DNA of 5,720 nt from an uncultured Acidimicrobiaceae bacterium (lineage in GTDB: Bacteria > Actinomycetota > Acidimicrobiia > Acidimicrobiales > Microtrichaceae): the NCBI GenBank assembly GCA_937868025.1, contig CALMLJ010000337.1, positions 1 through 5,720 of the forward strand, read 5' to 3'. Of this stretch, positions 1-4,971 are shown piece by piece. The translations under genes were made by a program, and so were the position numbers. Numbering within the stretch: the first letter of the stretch is position 1; every line of letters starts with the position of its first letter. The notes beneath the pieces are model-generated. The model searched no databases. It saw nothing but the letters and a program-made list of their open reading frames with translations, and was not told where the DNA came from.

Positions 1-1076
1 TGGCCGTTGGGACCCTGCTTGATCGTGCGCAGCCGGCCCCGGTCGGTGAGCGCTGTCGACTGCGACGTGAGATTGCCCGCCCCGTCGAAGTGCAGCACGC
101 GGAGCTGATTGCCGGCGAGGGCGGCTGCGATCAACGCACCGTTCCACGATCCCCACTGGACGCCAGTCACGAACCCGCCGCCCGACGTCGCGATCGTGGG
201 GCACCCCGATGACCACTTCGCAGCGACCGCACCGGGCACACTGCCCGTGTCGGTCATCGGCGCGTTCTCGTTGTAGAAGCCGGCCGCACCGGGGTTCCAT
301 CCGTAGTTGGCTCCGGCGGCGAGGAGGTTGACCTCGTCGTCGCACCCGGTTCCCTGCTCGATCGAGAAGCCGGCGCCGTCGCCCGGTCGGAACGCGATGC
401 CCTGCGGATTGCGGTGGCCGAGCGTGTAGATGCGGGCGTCGAGTGCTCCGCCGGGGTTGCCCGGAGCGCCGGCGCCGGTCGTCGAGACTCGCAGCACCTT
501 GCCGCCGAGCGAGGTGGGGTTCTGGGCGGTGTCGCTCCGCACGGCATCGCCGGTGGTGACGTACAGATACCCGTCAGGGCCGAAGGCAAGCCGGCAGCCC
601 GAGTGTCGGCCGGCCTGTCCGCTGGTGTTGAGCGGGATGCCGGTGACGATGTCGGAACGACCGGTGAGGGTGGTGAAGCCGGCATCGACGACGTAGGACG
701 CGACCCGCTCGTCGAGCGCACCGCTGATGTTCGACTCGAAGCACACGAAGATGCGACGGTTGGTCGCGAAGTCGGGGTCGACCGCCAAGCCGAGCGTTCC
801 GCCCTCGGAGGTGTTGACGGCGTCGACCGGATCGGCGAGCACTCGTTTGGTGCCACCGACCATGGCGTTGATCCGGCCCGGACGTTCGGTGAAGAGCATC
901 GTGCCGTCAGGCGTCCAGGCGATGTCCCACGGGTTGACCTGCCCGCTGATCACCGTGGAGACGACGAACGTGGGGGCGCCGGGGTCGGGCGTGACCGGCT
1001 CGACGGGGCAGCCGGTGACGGCGGCCAGCGAGAGGACACTGCCGATGACGGCTGGAACAGCAAACCTGCGACGCAC
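1..1076 (-). CDS. PQQ-dependent sugar dehydrogenase (GSDH family) lipoprotein, 3' end outside the window
   Basis: The reverse strand is open for 358 codons and runs off the left edge. It reads as a glucose/sorbosone dehydrogenase-type six-bladed beta-propeller, a family that oxidises aldoses with PQQ and calcium outside the cytoplasmic membrane. Visible family signatures are NPWDIAW and TERPGRI (residues 48-69), EGGTLGLAVDPDF (91-103), GRHSGCRLAFGPDGYLY (156-172), TTGD (174-177), GHRNPQG (220-226), DEVNLL (247-252) and NYGWN (257-261). H158 is at the position of the catalytic His of this family. Residues 1-23 form a lipoprotein signal: RRR, a hydrophobic stretch, then VTGC with C23 as the lipidation site, so it is probably membrane-anchored and exported. 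The usual GxxGGDE stretch reads GTGCDDE here, and the normal EH before it is EQ. Four further Cys (112, 161, 245, 292) could form disulfides. It breaks off inside the RLRTIKQGPNG motif, so only a short tail should be missing. GTG 1076 is preferred over GTG 1082 because of ribosome-binding-site spacing. The family call is firm; the substrate is unknown. Confidence 0.92.
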   Translation of the reverse strand, partial: MRRRFAVPAVIGSVLSLAAVTGCPVEPVTPDPGAPTFVVSTVISGQVNPWDIAWTPDGTMLFTERPGRINAMVGGTKRVLADPVDAVNTSEGGTLGLAVDPDFATNRRIFVCFESNISGALDERVASYVVDAGFTTLTGRSDIVTGIPLNTSGQAGRHSGCRLAFGPDGYLYVTTGDAVRSDTAQNPTSLGGKVLRVSTTGAGAPGNPGGALDARIYTLGHRNPQGIAFRPGDGAGFSIEQGTGCDDEVNLLAAGANYGWNPGAAGFYNENAPMTDTGSVPGAVAAKWSSGCPTIATSGGGFVTGVQWGSWNGALIAAALAGNQLRVLHFDGAGNLTSQSTALTDRGRLRTIKQGPNG

Positions 1077-1084
1077 GGGCACAA

Positions 1085-1090
1085 CCCCCT
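1085..1090 (-). promoter_or_regulatory. Ribosome binding site of the PQQ dehydrogenase
   Basis: On the minus strand AGGGGG lies 8 nt before GTG 1076 but only 2 nt before the in-frame GTG 1082. The spacing therefore favours 1076 as the start, which leaves a compact RRR-hydrophobic-VTGC lipoprotein signal. Confidence 0.5.
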
Positions 1091-1206
1091 GATGGCGACC
1101 GACCCGGACGGGTGGACCATCACTCCTACCACCTCCGGAGTCGGGCCAGACGGGCTTCTTCGCGCTGGGTGCCATTCCGATCTGGCGCGCTTCGACCGGT
1201 GGCTGC

Positions 1207-1210
1207 AAGG
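1207..1210 (+). promoter_or_regulatory. Ribosome binding site deciding the start of the MenJ-like gene
   Basis: AAGG directly abuts GTG 1211 and lies 9 nt before the in-frame GTG 1220. Only 1220 has workable spacing. It also leaves the short N-terminus normal for this flavoprotein family. The rest of the 143-bp divergent gap (1077-1219) shows no promoter hexamers or operator I would defend. Confidence 0.45.
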
Positions 1211-1219
1211 GTGATCGGC

Positions 1220-2449
1220 GTGAGCCGCATCCCCGAACAGCGCGATCTGCTCGTCATCGGCGGCGGTCCTGCCGGCGCGGCGACGGCGATCCGTGCGGCC
1301 CGAGCCGGTGCTCGCGTCACACTGTTCGAGAAGGGTTCGCCCGGTCGCGACAAGATCTGCGGCGACGGCCTCACGCCTCGGGCGGTCAAGGCGCTGAACG
1401 AACTCGGCGTCGATCTCGGCGACGCCCATCGCATCGACGGCCTGCGCATGATCGCCAACAACACACGCCGCCAGCTCAACTGGCCGGGGATCGCGCCGTT
1501 CCCGGCGTACGGCGCCGTGTGGCCGCGTCGCCGGCTCGACGAGGCGCTGGTGCGATTGGCCGAGGAGTCCGGCGCCGAGATCCTGTGGGACCACGAAGCG
1601 ATGCCGACCCTCGAGGGCGACCGCGTCGTGGGCGTCGAGGTGGGTGATCGCCGCTGGACCGCCCCGTTCACGGTCGTCGCGACCGGTGCGCCCGGTCCGG
1701 CAACGCGCCTCCTTCGGGCCGATCGAGATCCGAACGAGCCGTTCGGTCTCGCCATCCGCACCTACGCCGAGACGCCTCGCCATGCCGAACGCTTCCTCGA
1801 GGCCTGCCTCACGCTCCGCGACGAGAACGGCACCCCGGTCCCCGGCTACGGCTGGATGTTCCCGGCGGGCGACGGCACAGTGAACATCGGCGTCGGCGCC
1901 CTGTCGACCATGAAGGGCTTCAAGAAGCTCAACCTCAACAAGCTGCAGGACAGCTACCGGGCGCTGGTGCAGGACGAATGGGAGCTCGGCCCCGACCTCG
2001 AACGTCCCCGCGCCTGGCGCCTGCCGATGAGCGTGACCCGCCGGCACGGGCCGGGATGGGTCGTCGTCGGCGACGCCGCCGGACTCGTCAACCCGATGAA
2101 CGGTGAGGGCATCGACTACGGACTCGAGTCGGGCATGTTGGCCGCGGACCTGTTCGTCGCCGACCCCTCGACCGCAGCAGAGCGGTACGACATCGAGATC
2201 GGCGAGCGCTTCGACTCGTTCCTGCGGACCGGGCGCCGGTTCTCGTTCCTGATCGGCCACCCGTTCATCCTGCGGACCGGCCTGCGGTTCGCCGTCGGCA
2301 CCGAGGGGATCGCCAACGTCACGTTGCAGGTCATGGGCAACCTGGTCGACTCCTCGACGCCGGGCGCCGGCGGCGTCACGATGCGGGCCGCCGACAAACT
2401 CCTCGGCATCGCCGATCCCCTGCTCAGGAAGACCCGCGCCGCGGCGTGA
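1220..2449 (+). CDS. Geranylgeranyl reductase family FAD-dependent oxidoreductase, MenJ-like
   Basis: This is a 409-residue flavoprotein of the geranylgeranyl reductase family, which saturates isoprenoid double bonds using FAD. Its length and order of motifs match mycobacterial MenJ (Rv0561c, about 408 aa from memory), which reduces one isoprene unit of the menaquinone tail at the membrane. Visible signatures: the Rossmann dinucleotide fold LLVIGGGPAG (10-19) ending at E37; the family motif KICGDGLTPRA (45-55); GYGWMFP (209-215) and NIGVGALST (222-230), which I also recall from MenJ; the second FAD motif VVVGDAAG (281-288) with NPMNGEGIDYGLE (291-303). The C-terminal third is rich in hydrophobic and amphipathic stretches, as expected for a lipid substrate. 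The longer open frame back to 1112 is rejected because that segment has no family similarity. The gene is divergent from the PQQ dehydrogenase and its end overlaps the converging 2424-2840 gene by 26 bp. No other menaquinone gene is visible, so another isoprenoid, such as an archaeal-type or carotenoid-like lipid, remains possible. Family certain, substrate inferred. Confidence 0.93.
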   Translation: MSRIPEQRDLLVIGGGPAGAATAIRAARAGARVTLFEKGSPGRDKICGDGLTPRAVKALNELGVDLGDAHRIDGLRMIANNTRRQLNWPGIAPFPAYGAVWPRRRLDEALVRLAEESGAEILWDHEAMPTLEGDRVVGVEVGDRRWTAPFTVVATGAPGPATRLLRADRDPNEPFGLAIRTYAETPRHAERFLEACLTLRDENGTPVPGYGWMFPAGDGTVNIGVGALSTMKGFKKLNLNKLQDSYRALVQDEWELGPDLERPRAWRLPMSVTRRHGPGWVVVGDAAGLVNPMNGEGIDYGLESGMLAADLFVADPSTAAERYDIEIGERFDSFLRTGRRFSFLIGHPFILRTGLRFAVGTEGIANVTLQVMGNLVDSSTPGAGGVTMRAADKLLGIADPLLRKTRAAA

Positions 2450-2840
2450 GCCGGTTGGCGATCCCGACCAGCTCGCCGGTCGCGGCGAGCGCCAGCATGG
2501 CCGCGGCCAGGCGACGGTCGGGCCCGCGACCGCGGTGCAGCCAACGCTGACCCATGGTCCACGCCCGGCCGAACGATCGTGTCGGCATCGAGCGGCGGGC
2601 GATCAGCGCAAGGAGGCGGGCCGCCCTCGGCGTGACGCCCTGCCGCCAACCGGAGTGATGGCGAGCCGCCAGCGAGACCGACCAGCCCGCGATTCGGGCG
2701 AGGCGTCGGGACTGCGGCAGATGCGACACCGCTCGCAGGTAGCGATCCTCGTCGACGAGCATCGCCCGTCCCCACCGGAGCGCCGACAGCGATCCGATCG
2801 TTGCCGCCAGCAGCACCACGCTCAGTGACATTTCCAGCAC
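2424..2840 (-). CDS. Small basic hypothetical protein with N-terminal membrane segment
   Basis: I do not recognise this protein. It has 138 codons before the stop from GTG 2840, or 135 from ATG 2831. Residues about 5-22 are hydrophobic (LSVVLLAATIGSLSAL), followed by WGRAML and an acidic VDEDRY patch. The middle is strongly Arg/His-rich and Trp-dotted (IAGWSVSLAARHHSGW, FGRAWTMGQRWLHRG). A second hydrophobic stretch (LAAAMLALAATGELVGI, about 111-127) precedes a basic tail. This suggests a membrane-associated protein with one or two helices. Third codon positions are mostly G/C and the helices look coherent, which favours a real gene over the plus-strand frame 2535-2828, whose product is low-complexity and Arg-rich. 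No strong Shine-Dalgarno is seen: GGGGTG about 10 nt before the GTG is the best, so the start is uncertain. It lies 88 bp downstream of the Ddn-like gene on the same strand, separated by the palindrome at 2868-2923, and converges on the MenJ-like gene. Confidence 0.6.
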   Translation of the reverse strand: MLEMSLSVVLLAATIGSLSALRWGRAMLVDEDRYLRAVSHLPQSRRLARIAGWSVSLAARHHSGWRQGVTPRAARLLALIARRSMPTRSFGRAWTMGQRWLHRGRGPDRRLAAAMLALAATGELVGIANRLTPRRGSS

Positions 2841-2859
2841 GCTAGGCGCTCACCCCAGT

Positions 2860-2875
2860 CCCCTCAAGGGGTTTT
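2860..2875 (+). terminator. Weak stem plus T4, possible plus-strand terminator
   Basis: CCCC-TCAA-GGGG followed by TTTT has the form of a minimal intrinsic terminator on the plus strand. The stem is only 4 bp and the T run only 4. The nearest plus-strand gene end is about 410 bp upstream at 2449, so its role is doubtful. The GGGGTTTT half also belongs to the larger palindrome 2868-2923, so the two folds compete. Confidence 0.22.
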
Positions 2876-2923
2876 GTGCTGCGAGGAACGACGCTGACGT
2901 CGCTCCTCGCACTACAAAACCCC
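2868..2923. repeat. 56-bp imperfect palindrome between two minus-strand genes
   Basis: The arms 2868-2893 and 2898-2923 are 26 nt each around a CTGA loop. They pair at 23 of 26 positions; the exceptions are 2878/2913, 2879/2912 and 2888/2903. The outer part is GGGGTTTTGT against ACAAAACCCC and the inner part is TGCGAGGA-CGACG against its complement. 2878/2913 is a G.U wobble in plus-strand RNA and 2888/2903 a U.G wobble in minus-strand RNA, so either transcript could fold. The T tract lies at the 5' side and the A tract at the 3' side within the stem, opposite to the A-stem-U layout of an intrinsic terminator. It starts 6 bp after the stop of the Ddn-like gene. It could be an mRNA 3'-end stabiliser, an atypical terminator or a dispersed REP/MITE-like repeat. 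The palindrome is certain; its function is not. Confidence 0.75.
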
Positions 2924-2928
2924 ACGGC

Positions 2929-3423
2929 TCAGGGCGCCGGGAGGATGCGGAAGACGGGGAAGCCGGCGGCGACGGCGAGCAGCTCGTCGTCAGTGGAACG
3001 CTCGTTGATGCCGTCGAAGAACTGGCCGACCTCAGCCTTCCAGCGGCGGAGGTACTCACGGATGACCGCCGGCTTGTCGGCGTCGGCCAGCTCGACCACG
3101 GCGATGGGCTCGACCTTCCGGCCGAGGCGCAACTCAGCCGTGCCGGCGACACGGATGTTGCGGACCCATTGGGTCGTGCCACGGGGGGCGACGAGGTAAC
3201 GACCGCCCTCGAAGTCGAGCGGGTTGACCGGCGTGGTCTTCCACTCGCCACTCGCGCGGCCCCGCACGGCCAGCTGACGGGAACCCCACACACTCACACC
3301 CCACTTCGCGAGGCGCGCCATCAGGCGGTTGAACACGTTGCGGGTGAACCAGCCCGGCTCGAGGTAGCGCGGTGCGTCCTGCGTGTCGGCCGTGGTGACG
3401 GTTGCTGCGGTCATGTCGGTCAT
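2929..3423 (-). CDS. Ddn-like nitroreductase-family, deazaflavin (F420)-dependent oxidoreductase
   Basis: This 164-residue protein belongs to the high-GC actinobacterial family of deazaflavin-dependent, nitroreductase-type enzymes (Ddn/TIGR00026-like), small split-barrel proteins that use reduced F420 to reduce quinones, nitroaromatics or other electron-poor substrates. Visible features: a polar N-terminus (1-19); the helix WFTRNVFNRLMARLAKWG (25-42); the family core LAVRGRASGEWKTTPVNPL (51-69); FEGGRYLVAPRGTTQWVRNIR (71-91), with RGTTQWVRN in the cofactor/phosphate-binding region of Ddn relatives; and the C-terminal FPVFRI (155-160). ATG 3423 is chosen because GGAGGA lies 7 nt upstream. The open frame continues to 3477, but that extension would cover the operator and the mRNA leader. 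It is divergent from the tetR gene with two shared operator copies between, so it is very probably the repressor's target and is induced by an unknown ligand. The family call is firm; F420 use is inferred from the family. Confidence 0.9.
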   Translation of the reverse strand: MTDMTAATVTTADTQDAPRYLEPGWFTRNVFNRLMARLAKWGVSVWGSRQLAVRGRASGEWKTTPVNPLDFEGGRYLVAPRGTTQWVRNIRVAGTAELRLGRKVEPIAVVELADADKPAVIREYLRRWKAEVGQFFDGINERSTDDELLAVAAGFPVFRILPAP

Positions 3424-3430
3424 GTCGGTG

Positions 3431-3436
3431 TCCTCC
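3431..3436 (-). promoter_or_regulatory. Strong ribosome binding site of the Ddn-like gene
   Basis: GGAGGA on the minus strand is 7 nt from ATG 3423 and 16 nt from the in-frame ATG 3414. It fixes 3423 as the start and is the best Shine-Dalgarno sequence in the window. Confidence 0.8.
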
Positions 3437-3443
3437 GAGAAGA

Positions 3444-3458
3444 GAGAGCACTGCTCTC
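3444..3458. promoter_or_regulatory. Operator O1, palindrome GAGAGCA-C-TGCTCTC
   Basis: This is a perfect 15-bp palindrome with 7-bp arms and a single central base, a size and symmetry normal for a TetR dimer site. Its core and right flank (AGAGCACTGCTCTCGTTT, 3445-3462) recur exactly at 3502-3519. It lies between the predicted start of transcription (about 3466) and the ribosome binding site of the Ddn-like gene, where a bound repressor would block elongation. Binding by the neighbouring TetR is inferred. Confidence 0.8.
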
Positions 3459-3472
3459 GTTTCGATGTGACC

Positions 3473-3502
3473 ATCATGCGCCGGCAGTTCCGACGTTGTC
3501 AA
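3473..3502 (-). promoter_or_regulatory. Promoter of the Ddn-like oxidoreductase gene
   Basis: Read on the minus strand, a consensus -35 TTGACA (3497-3502) is followed after 18 nt by CATGAT (3473-3478), which matches 4 of 6 bases of TATAAT. Transcription would start near 3466, giving a leader of about 43 nt that contains O1. The first base of the -35 box is also the edge of the O2 core palindrome. Confidence 0.6.
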
Positions 3503-3514
3503 GAGCACTGCTCT
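3502..3514. promoter_or_regulatory. Operator O2, palindrome AGAGCA-C-TGCTCT
   Basis: Second copy of the O1 core, centred at 3508, 57 bp from the O1 centre at 3451. It abuts the -35 box of the Ddn-like gene. On the plus strand TTGTCA (3496-3501, 5 of 6 bases of a -35) lies immediately before it, but no good -10 follows at 16-18 nt, so a tetR promoter here is only a suggestion. Occupancy of O2 would plausibly shut off both directions, including autorepression of tetR. Confidence 0.78.
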
Positions 3515-3557
3515 CGTTTTGTTGCGCCGCTCTCGCATGACGTGCAGACTGACCGTC

Positions 3558-4262
3558 ATGACGACCAAGGCACCCACGGCCCGCGAGCGCGCCCGCGCCG
3601 AGATCACCGCCGAGATCCTGACGGTGGCGCGCCGCCACCTCGCCGAGGGCGGTGCCGCGTCGCTCTCGTTGCGCGCCGTCGCCCGAGAGGTGGGCATGGT
3701 GTCCTCCGCGGTCTACCGGTACTTCCCCAGCCGCGACGAACTCCTGACGCGTCTCATCGTCGACGCCTACACCGCGGTCGCGGACGCGGCGGAGGCCGCC
3801 GACGCTGCCGTCGACCGAGGGGATCTCGTCGGTCGAATCGTCGGCGCCGCCACCGCGATCCGCCGGTGGGCGGTGGCCCACCCGCACGAATACGCGCTCG
3901 TCTACGGCACCCCGGTGCCGGGGTACGCGGCACCACAGGACACCATCGACCCGGCCCTGCGGGTCACGCTGGTGTTCACGTCCGTCCTCGTCGACGGCAT
4001 GGCCGCCGGCGACGTGGCCGCCGAGGACCGCATCGAGACGACACGCGGCGTCCGCAAGGACTTCGCCACCATCCGGTCGGTCGCGCCGGGAGTTCCCGAC
4101 GGGGTCCTCTCACGCGGCCTGATCCTGCTGACACAGCTCTTCGGCCACATCAGCTACGAGCTGTTCGGCCACCTGCACAACGGCATCACCGACTACGACG
4201 GGTTCTTCGACCTGCAGGTCCGGCGCCTGGCCGCCTACGTGATCGACGGCCCCGGCACCTGA
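3558..4262 (+). CDS. TetR/AcrR family transcriptional repressor (WHG-type C-terminal domain)
   Basis: This 234-residue protein is a TetR-family regulator. The N-terminal DNA-binding domain spans about residues 8-65, with the HTH in SLRAVAREVGMVSSAVYRYFPSRDELL (segments 37-50 and 51-63). The all-helical ligand and dimer domain follows. IRRWAVAHPHEYALVYGTPVPGY (101-123) resembles the TetR_C_13/WHG type of C-terminal domain, and LTQLFGHISYELFGHL (191-206) is a late helix. ATG 3558 is chosen because residues 1-10 then form the usual short basic lead-in. ATG 3537 is an in-frame alternative adding seven residues. Neither has a good Shine-Dalgarno. It is divergent from the Ddn-like oxidoreductase across a 134-bp gap holding two identical operator cores and is most likely their ligand-responsive repressor. 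The ligand cannot be read from sequence. Confidence 0.93.
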   Translation: MTTKAPTARERARAEITAEILTVARRHLAEGGAASLSLRAVAREVGMVSSAVYRYFPSRDELLTRLIVDAYTAVADAAEAADAAVDRGDLVGRIVGAATAIRRWAVAHPHEYALVYGTPVPGYAAPQDTIDPALRVTLVFTSVLVDGMAAGDVAAEDRIETTRGVRKDFATIRSVAPGVPDGVLSRGLILLTQLFGHISYELFGHLHNGITDYDGFFDLQVRRLAAYVIDGPGT

Positions 4263-4281
4263 CCGGTTCTGACCGGTTCTG
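4260..4281 (+). repeat. Tandem 10-mer at the end of tetR
   Basis: TGACCGGTTC occurs twice in a row (4260-4269, 4270-4279), followed by the start of a third unit, TG. The first three bases are the tetR stop codon. The second copy runs directly into the left arm of the inverted repeat 4275-4344. It looks like a local duplication at the edge of that element. Confidence 0.85.
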
Positions 4282-4344
4282 TCCCGCGAGGGCCTGCAAT
4301 CTGCACGCCCTCGTGGGACAAGACGAGCAGCGCGGGACAGAACC
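4275..4344. repeat. Nested inverted repeats between convergent genes
   Basis: The outer arms GGTTCTGTCCCGCG (4275-4288) and CGCGGGACAGAACC (4331-4344) are perfect 14-bp complements. The left arm overlaps a second stem: 4280-4293 pairs with 4307-4320 over 14 bp with one G.U, closing a 13-nt loop (4294-4306). The outer and inner folds therefore compete for 4280-4288. Just outside, TGACC (4270-4274) and GGTCA (4354-4358, containing the VOC stop codon) are also complementary, offset by 9 nt on the right. It fills the 93-bp gap between converging tetR and VOC genes, a natural place for bidirectional termination, but no T run follows either stem. A dispersed palindromic repeat is the main alternative. 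No gene fits here. Confidence 0.8.
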
Positions 4345-4355
4345 AGCGGGGCGGG

Positions 4356-4889
4356 TCAGGCGGTCTGGCTGGCGGCCCACTCGGCGACGCGGGCGTTGCT
4401 CTCCTCCTCGGAGAGATCCTCGACGCGGGTCATGAGCGACCAGCGGATCCCGAAGGGATCGATGATCGAGGCGAACCGGTCGCCGGACACGAACGTCTGT
4501 GCCTCTTCGCGCACCACGGCACCGGCGGCAGTGGCCCGATCGACCACGGCGTCGACGTCGGTGACGTAGAGACCCATCGAGTAGCTGACCGTGTGGCCGT
4601 CACCCACCGGCGGCACCAGGCCGTAGGTCGGGTTCGGGTCGCCGATCTGGATGCGCCCGTCGGAGAACCGCACCTCGGCGTGGACGACGATCACGTCGCC
4701 GTCGGGGCCGGGCATCTCGGTGACACCACCGATCGTGGCGCCCAGCACGTCACGGTAGAAGTCGAGCGCTGCGGCGGCACCCGGCACGACGAGGAACGGG
4801 GTGACGCTGCTGAACCCGTGCGGGCGCCCGTCGATCGTGTGCTCGCCGGTGATACCAGTGGTGGGGGTCGTGGGGGTGGTGTCGGTCAT
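4356..4889 (-). CDS. VOC family (glyoxalase/PhnB-like) protein
   Basis: This 177-residue protein has the vicinal-oxygen-chelate fold. After a low-complexity TTPTTPTTGITG leader (4-15) come two beta-alpha-beta-beta-beta halves: FSSVTPFLVV...AALDFYRDVLGA (26-51) with VRFSDGRIQIGD (73-84), then VSYSMGLYVTDVDAVVDRATAAGA (101-124) with RFASIIDPFGIRWSLMTRVEDLSEEE (138-163). The DPFGxRWSLxTxVEDLxxEE ending is typical of the PhnB/YdfO-like group, many members of which have no known substrate; others act in antibiotic binding, glyoxalase or dioxygenase chemistry. H70 and E72 could contribute to a metal site, but the ligand set is not certain. ATG 4889 is preferred; GTG 4898 is in frame (GTGATCGCCATG). 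No Shine-Dalgarno is visible. It is divergent from the AraC-type gene over 82 bp, so that regulator may control it. Family firm, substrate unknown. Confidence 0.9.
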   Translation of the reverse strand: MTDTTPTTPTTGITGEHTIDGRPHGFSSVTPFLVVPGAAAALDFYRDVLGATIGGVTEMPGPDGDVIVVHAEVRFSDGRIQIGDPNPTYGLVPPVGDGHTVSYSMGLYVTDVDAVVDRATAAGAVVREEAQTFVSGDRFASIIDPFGIRWSLMTRVEDLSEEESNARVAEWAASQTA

Positions 4890-4896
4890 GGCGATC

Positions 4897-4902
4897 ACGG
4901 TA
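4897..4902 (-). promoter_or_regulatory. Possible -10 element for leaderless VOC mRNA
   Basis: TACCGT fits the TANNNT form of a -10 and sits exactly 7 nt before ATG 4889, the spacing seen for leaderless actinobacterial transcripts. No convincing -35 precedes it and no Shine-Dalgarno lies between. Confidence 0.3.
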
Positions 4903-4934
4903 CGGACATCCACCGGTCGAGGTCTTGAACGTTC

Positions 4935-4964
4935 CCGACAGCCCACAGCGCCCCGGCGTATCCT
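4935..4964 (+). promoter_or_regulatory. Possible promoter of the AraC-type gene, leaderless
   Basis: CCGACA (4935-4940, 4 of 6 bases of a -35), an 18-nt spacer and TATCCT (4959-4964, 4 of 6 of a -10) place the transcription start at about 4971-4972, on the ATG itself. The only purine-rich stretch, AGG, touches the ATG and is too close to act as a ribosome binding site. An 8-bp palindrome GAACGTTC (4927-4934) lies just upstream and could be part of an operator. Confidence 0.38.
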
Positions 4965-4971
4965 CCGCAGG

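Noticed and set aside
950..1120. A 56-residue upstream frame starting at ATG 1120 (minus) with AGGAG just before it
   Set aside because: AGGAG is only 2 nt from the ATG, and the product turns into a Pro/Arg/Ser-rich tail overlapping the lipoprotein gene out of frame. It could be a leader peptide but nothing else supports it.
414..1214. Plus-strand frames opposite the PQQ dehydrogenase
   Set aside because: Products are Gly/Arg/Asp-rich with no motifs, whereas the opposite strand reads a complete propeller signature.
950..2260. A 436-codon minus-strand open frame covering the MenJ-like gene
   Set aside because: It lies antisense to a gene with clear flavoprotein motifs, overlaps the PQQ dehydrogenase start out of frame, and its product is charged, repetitive and without family motifs. 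GC-rich DNA gives such frames by chance.
2535..2828. Plus-strand 97-codon frame opposite the small membrane protein
   Set aside because: Low-complexity Arg/Pro/His-rich product; the minus frame has coherent hydrophobic helices.
3502..3520. AGAGCACTGCTCT followed by TTTT as an intrinsic terminator
   Set aside because: A 6-bp stem with a 1-nt loop cannot fold well in RNA. The exact second copy at 3445 and the position in a divergent promoter region point to an operator.
4275..4344. tRNA or structured RNA gene suggested by GGTTC and long stems
   Set aside because: No cloverleaf, anticodon arm or acceptor pairing can be drawn; the arms form simple nested hairpins.
3383..4435. A 350-codon plus-strand frame across the operator region and tetR
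   Set aside because: Arg/Pro/Gly-rich product in the +1-shifted frame of an obvious TetR gene.
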